Positions 33,190 to 40,830 of a DNA stretch of 64,000 nucleotides are shown in pieces. Position numbers and translations under genes: made by a program. Numbering within the stretch: the first letter of the stretch is position 1; the number at the start of each line of letters is the position of its first letter. Source of the stretch: Chthonomonas sp. UBA2362 (GTDB lineage: Bacteria > Armatimonadota > Fimbriimonadia > Fimbriimonadales > Fimbriimonadaceae); the NCBI GenBank assembly GCA_002344135.1, contig DDTO01000008.1:1-64000 (forward strand). Reading direction: 5' to 3'. Below the pieces are notes generated by a model. The model made no database searches, was not told the origin of the DNA, and worked only from the letters and a program-made list of their open reading frames with translations.

Positions 33190-33567
33190 TTACTTCTTCG
33201 CCTTCTTCTTGCCCGCCACGGTCTTGGGCTTGCCCTTGCGGGTACGAGCGTTGCTCCGGGTGCGCTGACCTCGCGTGGGGAGTCCGCGGCGGTGCCGGAG
33301 ACCCCTATAGCAGCCGATTTCGATCAGTCGCCGAATGTTGGCGTGAACTTCGCGCCGAAGGTCACCCTCGACTTGAAAGCCGTCGTCGATGATCTCACGC
33401 AGCTTGGCAACGTCGGACTCGGAGAGTTCCTTCACCTTGCGACGGGGGTCGATGCCCGCCTTGGCGATGATCTCGGCGGCGTTGACGCGCCCGATCCCGT
33501 AGAGGTGCGGCAAGGCGTACAGGATCGCCTTGTCTCGCGGCAAATCGATACCGGCAATACGAGCCAT
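33190..33567 (-). CDS. rpsM: 30S ribosomal protein S13
   Basis: 125 aa. ARIAGIDLPRDKAILYALPHLYGIG and DLRREVHANIRRLIEIGCYRGLRHRRGLP are typical, with a basic TRKGKPKTVAGKKKAKK tail that contacts the P-site tRNA. Sits between rpmJ (19 nt upstream) and rpsK (3 nt downstream). Confidence 0.98.
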   Translation of the reverse strand: MARIAGIDLPRDKAILYALPHLYGIGRVNAAEIIAKAGIDPRRKVKELSESDVAKLREIIDDGFQVEGDLRREVHANIRRLIEIGCYRGLRHRRGLPTRGQRTRSNARTRKGKPKTVAGKKKAKK

Positions 33568-33586
33568 TCTTCTTTCTTCGTTCTCC

Positions 33587-33700
33587 TTAGCCCTGGCGCT
33601 GCTTGTGTTTCGGGTTGACGCAGATCACCCGCACGACCCCCTCGCGCTTGATGATCTTGCACTTGTCGCAAATCTTCTTGACACTGGCCCTAACTTTCAT
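33587..33700 (-). CDS. rpmJ: 50S ribosomal protein L36
   Basis: 37 aa: MKVRASVKKICDKCKIIKRE, then GVVRVICVNPKHKQRQG. The zinc ligands Cys11, Cys14, Cys27 and His32 are intact, so this is the zinc-binding (C+) form. Read directly from the sequence; it is too short for routine ORF calling. Standard place between infA and rpsM. Confidence 0.97.
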   Translation of the reverse strand: MKVRASVKKICDKCKIIKREGVVRVICVNPKHKQRQG

Positions 33701-33801
33701 GGTCTCATCCGCGCCGATCCATTCCCGTGGCTCGTCTCTTCAAGCAGCCCGCGCACAGCGCGACTGCCCGGGAGGCACGTCTGTTCCCGGCGCAAGGGCG
33801 A

Positions 33802-33831
33802 AGTATACCCGGCGATGCACTGCCTCGCCAA
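33802..33831 (-). promoter_or_regulatory. Promoter upstream of rpmJ (TTGGCG-18-TATACT)
   Basis: -35 TTGGCG (33826-33831) and -10 TATACT (33802-33807) are 18 nt apart on the minus strand, inside the 142-nt gap between infA and rpmJ. The transcript would start near 33795, giving rpmJ-rpsM-rpsK-rpoA a promoter separate from infA and a leader of about 95 nt. Confidence 0.65.
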
Positions 33832-33842
33832 GGGTTTTCCCC

Positions 33843-34103
33843 TCACTTGTAGCGGTAAACGATGCGGCCCTGAGTGAGGTCGTACGGCGAGAGTTCGACG
33901 CGTACTCGGTCACCGGCCAGGATTCGGATGTAGTGCATCCGCATCTTTCCGCTCACGTGGCAGAGGATCTCCATCTCGTTCTCGTCCAACTTGACGCGGA
34001 ATCGGGCGTTCGGAAGGTTTTCGATGACCATTCCTTCGACCTCGATCCCCTCTTCTTTGGTGCTGTCCGGATTCTTGCGCTTGGGTTGAAAACGTCTCGC
34101 CAT
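33843..34103 (-). CDS. infA: Translation initiation factor IF-1
   Basis: 86 aa. OB fold: IEVEGMVIENLPNARFRVKLD, HVSGKMRMHYIRILAGDRV and VELSPYDLTQGRIVYRYK, all strongly conserved. The N-terminus has about 14 extra residues (ARRFQPKRKNPDSTK) compared with the typical 72-residue IF-1; there is no in-frame start to remove them. GGGGAG lies upstream of the ATG with TACAAT before it. It heads the operon and is separated from rpmJ by a promoter gap. Confidence 0.97.
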   Translation of the reverse strand: MARRFQPKRKNPDSTKEEGIEVEGMVIENLPNARFRVKLDENEMEILCHVSGKMRMHYIRILAGDRVRVELSPYDLTQGRIVYRYK

Positions 34104-34115
34104 AGGCTCCCCGCT

Positions 34116-34121
34116 ATTGTA
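34116..34121 (-). promoter_or_regulatory. -10 box TACAAT of infA
   Basis: TACAAT 12 nt before the infA ATG, with the Shine-Dalgarno GGGGAG in between. No clear -35. Confidence 0.5.
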
Positions 34122-34215
34122 GCCGTTCGGCGCACGCGAATGGGGCGTCGGGGTATCCTATGGCGCGATCCGTGACGTCCTCTTCGACAGCGACGTCGAA
34201 GGAGATTTCACCTCA

Positions 34216-35370
34216 ATGAAAAAAACCTACGCCATCTTGGGCGCGGGCATGCAGGGGACTGCCGCCGCCTACGATCTCGCCAAATTCGCCGACCCCGAGG
34301 CGATCAAAGTCGGTGATGTCTCGTTCGAGCACGCCAAACAGAGCGCGTGGCGCGTCAACGACCTGATCGGCAGCGCGATTTGCCATCCGAGCCAGGTTAA
34401 TGCGCTCGATCCGGCCAATCTCGCTGAATTCTTGAAGGATGTCGACGTCGTCCTCAGCTGCGTTCCCTACTGGATGCACCCCAAGATCGCCGCAGTGGCG
34501 ATCGAGACCAAGACCAGCATGGTGGACCTCGGCGGGAACACCGAGATCACGATGCAAACCCTTGCAATGGACGACCAGGCCCGATCCGCAGGCGTTACCT
34601 GCATTCCGGACTGCGGTCTCGCTCCGGGTCTCGTCAACAACCTCGGCTGCTGGCTGATGGAGCACCTCGACGAGACCGAGAGTGTGAAGCTTTACTGCGG
34701 CGTATTGCCGCAGCATCCCAAGCCGCCTTTCAACTACAAGCTGACCTTCAACGTGGAGGGACTCGTCACCGAATACGACTACAAGGCCGTCGTCGTGCGG
34801 AATCACGATATCGCCCTCGTCGACACCCTCGACGAACTCGAGTCGTTGCAGATCGACGAACTCGGCGAGATGGAGGCCTTCACCACTTCCGGTGGCACCA
34901 GCACCGCGCCCTACACCTTCAAGGACCGGGTGAGGAGCTACGAATACAAGACCATTCGGTTCCCCGGCCATTGCGAGCGGATGCGGATCTTTAAGGACTT
35001 CGGGTTCTGGGGTGAGTCCGAGGTCGAGGTATGCGGCAAGCCGGTGATTCCGCGGTACCTGTTTTACAAGGTCTTCGGCGACGCACTCGCCAAGATCGAG
35101 GACCGGGACCAATGCGCGGTTCGCGCCGTCGGCGTGGGCAAGAAGGACGGCCAGCCGAAGACCCTCCAGATCGACATCTTCGACAAGGAAGACGAAGTCA
35201 CCGGCTTCACCTCGATGGAGCGGCTCACCGGCTTTTCGTGCGCGATCTATGCCAGGGAGGTGGCCGAAGGCCATGTCGAACCGGGATGCGTCCGCTACGA
35301 GACCGCCGTCACGGGGACGAAGTTCGTCGATGAAATCCAAAAGCGCGGCGTCGTGCTGAAGTTTTCCTAG
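34216..35370 (+). CDS. Saccharopine dehydrogenase-like (lysine 6-dehydrogenase type) oxidoreductase
   Basis: 384 aa. Rossmann fold with GAGMQGTAAAYDLA at the N-terminus for NAD(P). VDLGGNTEIT and CIPDCGLAPGLVNNLG are the signature of the saccharopine/L-lysine 6-dehydrogenase branch, which oxidises the epsilon-amino group of lysine. The C-terminal catalytic domain is complete. Substrate assignment is from family resemblance. GGAG lies 11 nt before the ATG. It diverges from infA and ends tail-to-tail with the dienelactone hydrolase gene, 4-nt overlap. Confidence 0.88.
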   Translation: MKKTYAILGAGMQGTAAAYDLAKFADPEAIKVGDVSFEHAKQSAWRVNDLIGSAICHPSQVNALDPANLAEFLKDVDVVLSCVPYWMHPKIAAVAIETKTSMVDLGGNTEITMQTLAMDDQARSAGVTCIPDCGLAPGLVNNLGCWLMEHLDETESVKLYCGVLPQHPKPPFNYKLTFNVEGLVTEYDYKAVVVRNHDIALVDTLDELESLQIDELGEMEAFTTSGGTSTAPYTFKDRVRSYEYKTIRFPGHCERMRIFKDFGFWGESEVEVCGKPVIPRYLFYKVFGDALAKIEDRDQCAVRAVGVGKKDGQPKTLQIDIFDKEDEVTGFTSMERLTGFSCAIYAREVAEGHVEPGCVRYETAVTGTKFVDEIQKRGVVLKFS

Positions 35371-36041
35371 CCCAGTTCTTTCTTGAAGAACTCTAGCATT
35401 CGGTCCCAGCAGGTCTGCGACGCAGCGGCGTCGTGGACCTCGGGGCGGTCCGAATTGAAGAAAGCGTGATGCGTGCCCGGGAAGATCGTGTGCTCGAACC
35501 GCTTCCCCGCCCCTTCGATCTTCTCCTTGAGCCGTGCGACCGCCGAAGCGTCCGTGTAAGCGTCGTGCTCGGCGAAGAAGCCCAGGACCGGTCCGGTCAG
35601 CTGCTCGAAGGGCGGCTCGACGTTCGGATGGACGCCGTAGAAGTTTACGCAAGCCGCGATCTTCGGATTGACGGCGGCCCCGTAAAGAGCAAGCTGGCCG
35701 CCCATACAGAATCCGACCACCCCGACCTTGTCGCCCTTGGTGAGCTCATCGGCGAGAAGGCGATCGACCGCGCCGGCCAGGATCTTCTCCGCTTCGGCGA
35801 TGTCGAGCGCCATCATAAGCTTGCCGGCGGTGTCCGGCTCTTCGGCGATCTGCCCCTTATAGAAGTCGGGCGCTAGGGCGTTGAACCCTGCTTCGGCGAA
35901 GCGGTCGGCAACGTCTCGGATGTGCCCGACGAGTCCCCACCACTCCTGAATGACGATCACGCCCGGCCCCGGCTCGGAGGGCCGGGCAATATGGCCTCGG
36001 TAGTCATGGCCGTTGCCGCGGAATTCGATCATCTCTCCCAT
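35367..36041 (-). CDS. Dienelactone hydrolase family protein
   Basis: 224 aa. Triad: Cys112 in GFCMGGQLALYG, Asp158 in FAEHDAYTD, and His in FPGTHHAFFN. VIVIQEWWGLVGHIRDVADRFAEAGF is the family start. It would hydrolyse a lactone such as 4-carboxymethylenebut-2-en-4-olide, but many members act on other esters, so the substrate is open. ATG at 36041 chosen; another at 36032 is possible. The gene shares its last 4 nt with the convergent dehydrogenase gene. Confidence 0.93.
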   Translation of the reverse strand: MGEMIEFRGNGHDYRGHIARPSEPGPGVIVIQEWWGLVGHIRDVADRFAEAGFNALAPDFYKGQIAEEPDTAGKLMMALDIAEAEKILAGAVDRLLADELTKGDKVGVVGFCMGGQLALYGAAVNPKIAACVNFYGVHPNVEPPFEQLTGPVLGFFAEHDAYTDASAVARLKEKIEGAGKRFEHTIFPGTHHAFFNSDRPEVHDAAASQTCWDRMLEFFKKELG

Positions 36042-36070
36042 GGTTGGGATTTTGGCCGATCGCCGGGCGG

Positions 36071-36403
36071 CTAGTGGACACTCTTCGTCTGGGCATAGGC
36101 GGCGCTCTTTTGAACCCAAACCATGAACGTCTCGTGGTTGTCGAGCACGTGCTTGGGCATCCGCACGTATTCTTTCATCGGTTCGGCAGCAGGGTCGGTC
36201 CGAAAAAGCTCGGCGCCAGGAAGTTGGAGCGCTTGCTCGAGATCGTCGGGGCAGAGTTTGAGGCCGATATCTTCCCCCATGAGGAAGGCGAACATCTTTT
36301 CGCCCGTATAGACGCCCATGCCGTTGAACATCCGGCGCGCGCGGACATCGAATCCCTCGGCAGCCTTCATCATCTGCTCGTAACGAAGTGGCCTGTAAAC
36401 CAT
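36071..36403 (-). CDS. TfoX N-terminal domain protein
   Basis: 110 aa. TfoX/Sxy N-terminal fold: ARRMFNGMGVYTGEKMFAFLMGEDIGLKL is diagnostic. Full-length TfoX regulates competence genes; stand-alone N-terminal proteins like this one have unknown roles. GAGGAAGG precedes the ATG. Thirty nt upstream of the dienelactone hydrolase gene, same strand. Confidence 0.9.
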   Translation of the reverse strand: MVYRPLRYEQMMKAAEGFDVRARRMFNGMGVYTGEKMFAFLMGEDIGLKLCPDDLEQALQLPGAELFRTDPAAEPMKEYVRMPKHVLDNHETFMVWVQKSAAYAQTKSVH

Positions 36404-36491
36404 GTCCTTCCTCGTTCAAACCACGAGCGCGAGAAAGGGCCCCGCGCCCGGAGATGAAATGCTGGCTCCTCGCCAGTGATTTATGATACCA

Positions 36492-36508
36492 GGACGGCAA
36501 CCCGTCCG
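36492..36508. repeat. Inverted repeat GGACGG-CAAC-CCGTCC
   Basis: Perfect 6-bp stem with a 4-nt loop in the gap between the TfoX and anti-sigma genes. No T-run; possibly an operator or a weak terminator. Confidence 0.4.
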
Positions 36509-36537
36509 GCTTGGCGGTGTTTTGGACTGGCGTGGAA

Positions 36538-36567
36538 GCGAGACCCGGTAGAAAAACCGGATCTCGC
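36538..36567 (-). terminator. Hairpin after the sigma/anti-sigma operon
   Basis: Minus strand: GCGAGATCCGGT/ACCGGGTCTCGC with a T-rich loop, directly downstream of the anti-sigma stop at 36571. The T-run is in the loop, so termination may be inefficient. Confidence 0.55.
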
Positions 36568-36570
36568 CAA

Positions 36571-37308
36571 CTAATCGCTCGCTCGAATCTGGCTGGCCAC
36601 CAGCTGAAGATCGTCGAAGTCGCGTTCGCCGACGAGGATGCAGATGCGGCCATGGCAGTCCCAACTGATGGCGTTTATGCCGTTCAGCTTGCCGATCGAG
36701 TAGCCCAGCTCGTTCGGGTCTTGGCGAAGTCCCTCGACCTCGTGCTGGTTTTCGATAATGAGGAGGAAGCTGGGCCCGCGGGAATCGACGAAGTTCACCA
36801 TGATGGCGTTATTGCCGTCGAGGTACCCCTTCGAAAAGCCGGTCGTCCGCAAGCTTTCGGCAGGAACCCGGAACGGAACGGTGCCAAGCGTGCTCTGAAC
36901 CCGCTCCTCGACCTCGGAGGTGGTGCCGAGCGGCATCGGTACCATGCTCGACATGATGCGGGCGACATCGCCGGTGTAGAGCTTGTTCCTTCCCGTAGCG
37001 CGGTTGAAGAACGCGGCGCTGACGATCAGCGCGAAGAAGATCGCGCAAAGTGCCCAGGCGTTCCGTCCAACGAAAACCTCGGCTCGCCGAGTGCGGTCGA
37101 TCGCGCCGAGTCGCTCTCGCACGTCCTTCCAGCCCTCGGGATTGGGGATGGGCTCGCAGGTTCGGACGAGCGTGGACCTCAGAAGAACGACGGTCTCGTA
37201 CTCCGCACGGGCGGCTTCGTCGCTGAGGATCCTCGCGGCGGCTGCCGCCTTTGCTTCTCCTTCGATTTGGCCATCGGCCAAGGCATGGATATCTTCGAAT
37301 TCGTTCAT
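36571..37308 (-). CDS. Anti-sigma factor-like membrane protein
   Basis: 245 aa. Residues 1-75 are an alpha-helical cytoplasmic domain of the anti-sigma type; one transmembrane helix spans about 84-101 (AWALCAIFFALIVSAAFF); residues 105-245 are an outside sensory domain. The zinc HxxxCxxC motif of ZAS anti-sigmas is not present. Its ATG overlaps the sigma factor's TGA, so the two are coupled. It presumably holds the sigma factor at the membrane; signal unknown. Confidence 0.82.
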   Translation of the reverse strand: MNEFEDIHALADGQIEGEAKAAAAARILSDEAARAEYETVVLLRSTLVRTCEPIPNPEGWKDVRERLGAIDRTRRAEVFVGRNAWALCAIFFALIVSAAFFNRATGRNKLYTGDVARIMSSMVPMPLGTTSEVEERVQSTLGTVPFRVPAESLRTTGFSKGYLDGNNAIMVNFVDSRGPSFLLIIENQHEVEGLRQDPNELGYSIGKLNGINAISWDCHGRICILVGERDFDDLQLVASQIRASD

Positions 37309-37874
37309 TCGGATGACGTTCCCTGTCGCAAGTAACCAGATTCGATCGCGTATCGTTCCAACTCCCGCCTTAAAATCGCGCGACCCCGGGCGAGACGGGA
37401 GCGAACGGTTCCGACCGGGACGTTCGTGGCTTGGGCGATCTCTTCATAACTCATCCCTTCTACGTCGCTCAGGAGCACCGCGAGCCGGAAGTCTTCTGGG
37501 ACCTTGGCGAGGGCCTCCTCGACCTCCTCGCCGACGAGGCCGTCGAAGAGGGCTCGGTCCGGCATCTCGCCTTCCGCCGCGACCGGTTCGATCGCATTCT
37601 CGTCCTCCAGCGAACTCGCGGGCGCGACGCGCTGGCGTTGGCGATACCGGTTGATGTAGAGGTTGGTCAGGATCCGCATGATCCAGGCCTTGAAGTTTCG
37701 CCCGTCGAAGCGGTCGAAAGCCTCATAGGCGCGGACCGTGGCCTCTTGGCAGAGGTCGTTGGCGTCTTCGCGGTCCCGGGTGAGCCGAAGTGCCATGCCG
37801 AAAAGAGACGGGAAGACGTCTTCGGCGAGGCGTTCGAATCGCTCCCTGCTGGGGTTACCCTTCCGGAAGAGCAT
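37305..37874 (-). CDS. ECF-type RNA polymerase sigma factor
   Basis: 189 aa. Region 2: FPSLFGMALRLTRDREDANDLCQEATVRAYEAFDRFDGRNFKAWIMRILTNLYINRYRQ carries the DAEDL-like core. Region 4: ALAKVPEDFRLAVLLSDVEGMSYEEIAQATNVPVGTVRSRLARGRAIL with the helix-turn-helix. The start ATG has a TACACT box 10 nt upstream. Controls an unknown stress regulon together with the coupled anti-sigma gene. The frame continues to 38312 but runs over the hflX end. Confidence 0.95.
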   Translation of the reverse strand: MLFRKGNPSRERFERLAEDVFPSLFGMALRLTRDREDANDLCQEATVRAYEAFDRFDGRNFKAWIMRILTNLYINRYRQRQRVAPASSLEDENAIEPVAAEGEMPDRALFDGLVGEEVEEALAKVPEDFRLAVLLSDVEGMSYEEIAQATNVPVGTVRSRLARGRAILRRELERYAIESGYLRQGTSSE

Positions 37875-37921
37875 GAGCGCGGCGAGTGTACCCGTGGCTC
37901 TCTGGCAACTCGGCAACGGCC

Positions 37922-39208
37922 TCAAGGGGCTGCCGCGTACTTCTCCAGCTTGTGCCGAAGGTCCTCGACTACCTCCGCATCCACCAGGATACCATCGTCG
38001 CGGTAGTCCACCGAGTGCACGCGCCCGAAGCGATAGCACTCGTCCAAAAGAGCGCTCTGGTCGTAGGGCAGTAGTATTCGAATGCGGCCTAGAAAACGCT
38101 GCACCATACGCACCATCGCCGCGAGCAGGTCGGGAATACCGGTTCCGTTCGAGGCCGATATCGCGACCGAGTTCTCGTACTCTGCGACCAAGCGCCGGGC
38201 CTCGGCGGGGTCTTCGAGCTGATCGATCTTGTTGAAGACCGTCAAGCAAGGGATGTCGCCGGCCCCCAACCGGCGAAGCGTATCCTCGACTGCATCCCGC
38301 TGTATGTCCCATCGGTCGGCGCCCACGTCGATGACGTGAAGCACGAAGTCCGCCTCCACGACCTCTTCGAGCGTCGCCCGGAAGGCGGCGACGAGGTGGG
38401 TCGGCAGGTTCCTGATGAAGCCGACGGTGTCTGTCAGATAGAGGCTGTATCCGTTCGGCAGGTCGGTTTTGCGAGTGGTGGGGTCGAGGGTCGCAAAGGG
38501 CATCGCATCCGCGAGGACATCGCTGCCGGTAAGCCGGTTCATGAGGGTGCTCTTTCCCGCGCTCGTATAGCCCACGATCGTCGCGAAGGGGAAGGGGTGG
38601 CGCCGTCGGCCCGTACGCTGCAGATCGCGGTGCTTCTTGACTTCCTCGATCTCTTCGGTCAGCCTTGCGATCTTGTCTTTGGCGACGCGTCGATCGGATT
38701 CGAGCTTGGTTTCGCCGGGTCCTCGCATGCCGATGCCGCCCTTCTGACGCTCGAACTTGGTGTAAACCGACATGAGTCTCGGGAGCATGTAGGTGAGTTG
38801 GGCGAGTTCGACTTGAAGGTGGCCCTCGCGAGTGTGGGCGCGCTGGGCAAAGATGTCGAGAATCAGCTGTGTTCGATCCACCACCCGGCGCTCGAGCTTC
38901 TCCTCGAGGTTGCGAACCTGGATGCCTGTCAATTCGGCGTCGACGAGCACCACGTCGGCGCCGCTCTCCACGACGTGCAGGATCAGTTCATCGACCTTGC
39001 CGGTGCCGATATACATCGCTTTGTGCGGCCGACCGAGCCGCTGGCGCATGGAACCGACAACGGCGACGTGCGCCGCTTCGCAGAGCCCCTCGAGTTCGGC
39101 CTCGGCATACTCGTCGTCGTCTTCGTCTGAGTTGACGTACACGAGAAAGGCCTTCTCCTCGGGCGGAGTGGTTTGCTTGAGTTTGGAATGACTGGAAACG
39201 GATGACAT
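37922..39208 (-). CDS. hflX: GTPase HflX
   Basis: 428 aa. Ribosome-associated GTPase that splits stalled 70S ribosomes. N-terminal HflX domain with GTGKVDELI and GIGMRGPGETKLESDRR; G domain with GYTSAGKST (G1, residues 213-221), DTVGF (G3) and NKID (G4); the C-terminal arm is ISASNGTGI and beyond. AGGGGG precedes the ATG. A promoter with a 115-nt leader lies upstream. Confidence 0.97.
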   Translation of the reverse strand: MSSVSSHSKLKQTTPPEEKAFLVYVNSDEDDDEYAEAELEGLCEAAHVAVVGSMRQRLGRPHKAMYIGTGKVDELILHVVESGADVVLVDAELTGIQVRNLEEKLERRVVDRTQLILDIFAQRAHTREGHLQVELAQLTYMLPRLMSVYTKFERQKGGIGMRGPGETKLESDRRVAKDKIARLTEEIEEVKKHRDLQRTGRRRHPFPFATIVGYTSAGKSTLMNRLTGSDVLADAMPFATLDPTTRKTDLPNGYSLYLTDTVGFIRNLPTHLVAAFRATLEEVVEADFVLHVIDVGADRWDIQRDAVEDTLRRLGAGDIPCLTVFNKIDQLEDPAEARRLVAEYENSVAISASNGTGIPDLLAAMVRMVQRFLGRIRILLPYDQSALLDECYRFGRVHSVDYRDDGILVDAEVVEDLRHKLEKYAAAP

Positions 39209-39254
39209 ACGACCCCCTAAAAGGCTTGCGGCGCTGGGCCACAGGCTGGCTCGG

Positions 39255-39272
39255 GCCGATCGAACGATCGGC
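39255..39272. repeat. Perfect hairpin in the hflX leader
   Basis: GCCGATCG-AA-CGATCGGC, 8-bp stem with a 2-nt loop, 47 nt before the hflX ATG. Possibly a regulatory leader hairpin. Confidence 0.5.
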
Positions 39273-39330
39273 GGACGAACGAATTTGGGAGACTTAGTTC
39301 TTCATGAGGTCGCTCGTTTCGAGACAAGTT

Positions 39331-39359
39331 ATTCTACCATCGGTCATCCCAGGTCCCAA
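39331..39359 (-). promoter_or_regulatory. hflX promoter (TTGGGA-17-TAGAAT)
   Basis: -35 TTGGGA (39354-39359) and -10 TAGAAT (39331-39336), 17 nt spacing on the minus strand. The start near 39325 gives an untranslated leader of about 115 nt with a strong hairpin. Confidence 0.55.
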
Positions 39360-39369
39360 GGACTTCGAC

Positions 39370-40830
39370 TCATACGAGCTCGAGGCGACGAGCCAGACTC
39401 GTCGCAAACAGCCCTTCGGGATCGAGTTCGGATCGAAGGGCGAGGAACCGATTCAATGCCGCTTCCCCGAGATAGCTCCGAACGTCGTCGGGTCGCAAGG
39501 TGGAGTCCTTGGCGAAGTAGAACCTGCCGCCATGCTCGAGGACCAGGTCGTTCATTTGGTGGCACAGATTGAGGAGCCTGGGCCAGCGTCCGGGGACGAC
39601 CTTGAAATCTAGCGCCAGCGAGTATCCGTCCAGTGCCCAGGTCAGCAGAAACGGATCGGGGCGATGCCTCTTGAGCACGGCGAGGAAAGGCTCCTGCTTG
39701 GTGGCGCGGCACATCGCCAATTGGCGTGCGAAAATCTTCGGAGCGGCGTCACGCGGGACGAAGGCCTGGTGCTGGATCAGTCCACCCGGCAGGTACGCCC
39801 ACTCCCAATTCGGCACGTAGTCGAGCAGAAACGAAAACTCAGCGAGGCTCTGCGGATGCGGCTTCCCGATGCCGAGGAGTCGCGACGAGCGGTACTTCGC
39901 CGCGTTCACCATACGCATTCCGAGACGGTGGTTCAGGCAGCGCATGTGACGCCACATCCTGGACTTAGGCAGGAATCCGAGAATGGTGTCGGGAAGCTCT
40001 TGGTGTGCGAGGGTCAAGGATGCGGGTCGTGCGCCGGCTTCGTCGGTGTACCAAGCGGCATGGATCAGCCCCCGCCCCGCTGCCGTGCCTCTGGCGAAGG
40101 CGTCGACCCATGACACTAAGTAATCGGGCGGACATGTCGAATCGAGCAATGAGTCGAACGCGGCGAACTGTTCGGCCCAGCTTGCGCAGGACAAGGGAAG
40201 GACCCGCAGATCGCCGCTGTGGAGACGCTTCATTCGGAGCACGGCGCGAGTGATGACGCCGAGCAGGCCAGCGCTTCCGATAACGGCTTCGAAGAGTCCA
40301 TCCTCGCGACCAGGGTAGAGCGTTTGCACGGCTCCGTCCGCAGTAAGCAGATCGATTTCATCGACGTATTCGGCCAAGCTCCCGACAGCGAAGTGGTTCT
40401 TGCCGTGGATGTTCATTGCCAGCGCTCCACCCATCGTCACGTGCATGGTGCCGCTCACCACCGGCGGCCACCAGCCGTCTTCCAGGGTGTGTCGCCATGC
40501 GTCGCCGAGGGTCACCCCTGCCTCGACCTCGAGTCGCCCCGAAGCGGGGTCCCAAGAGAGGATGCGATCGAAGCGAGTGAGGTCGATCATCACTGCTTCG
40601 GCTAGATAGGCGGCGTCGCCGTAGGATCGGCCCTTGCCTCGCAGAACGACCTTGCGACCGCTTCGCCGTGCGAGCGCCAAGAGGTCGGCGATCTCCGTTA
40701 CGGTGGTGGGCCGATACGCAAACGCATCGGCGCCCCCCGTTAGGCCGAATCCGGTCCGTCGGTCGATCCGCTCGGGAGGAAGGATCACCCTCAGGCCCTC
40801 GCTAGAGCGAGAGCACATGTCCTGACTCAT
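39370..40830 (-). CDS. FAD-binding oxidoreductase (DprE1/aldonolactone-oxidase-like)
   Basis: 486 aa. PCMH-type FAD domain: RGKGRSYGDAAYLAEAVMIDLTRFD is the FAD pyrophosphate loop, and VEAGVTLGDAWRHTLEDGWWPPVVSGTMHVTMGG the next part. The C-terminal half resembles decaprenylphosphoryl-ribose oxidase and D-arabinono-lactone oxidases. Substrate probably a sugar or sugar lipid. ATG at 40830 has GGAG 8 nt upstream and overlaps the CNNM gene by 29 nt, so the gene is last in this operon. Confidence 0.88.
   Translation of the reverse strand: MSQDMCSRSSEGLRVILPPERIDRRTGFGLTGGADAFAYRPTTVTEIADLLALARRSGRKVVLRGKGRSYGDAAYLAEAVMIDLTRFDRILSWDPASGRLEVEAGVTLGDAWRHTLEDGWWPPVVSGTMHVTMGGALAMNIHGKNHFAVGSLAEYVDEIDLLTADGAVQTLYPGREDGLFEAVIGSAGLLGVITRAVLRMKRLHSGDLRVLPLSCASWAEQFAAFDSLLDSTCPPDYLVSWVDAFARGTAAGRGLIHAAWYTDEAGARPASLTLAHQELPDTILGFLPKSRMWRHMRCLNHRLGMRMVNAAKYRSSRLLGIGKPHPQSLAEFSFLLDYVPNWEWAYLPGGLIQHQAFVPRDAAPKIFARQLAMCRATKQEPFLAVLKRHRPDPFLLTWALDGYSLALDFKVVPGRWPRLLNLCHQMNDLVLEHGGRFYFAKDSTLRPDDVRSYLGEAALNRFLALRSELDPEGLFATSLARRLELV

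Noticed and set aside
34213..35652. 479-aa minus-strand frame opposite the dehydrogenase gene
   Set aside because: Shadow of a strongly supported enzyme; no start signal, no family match.
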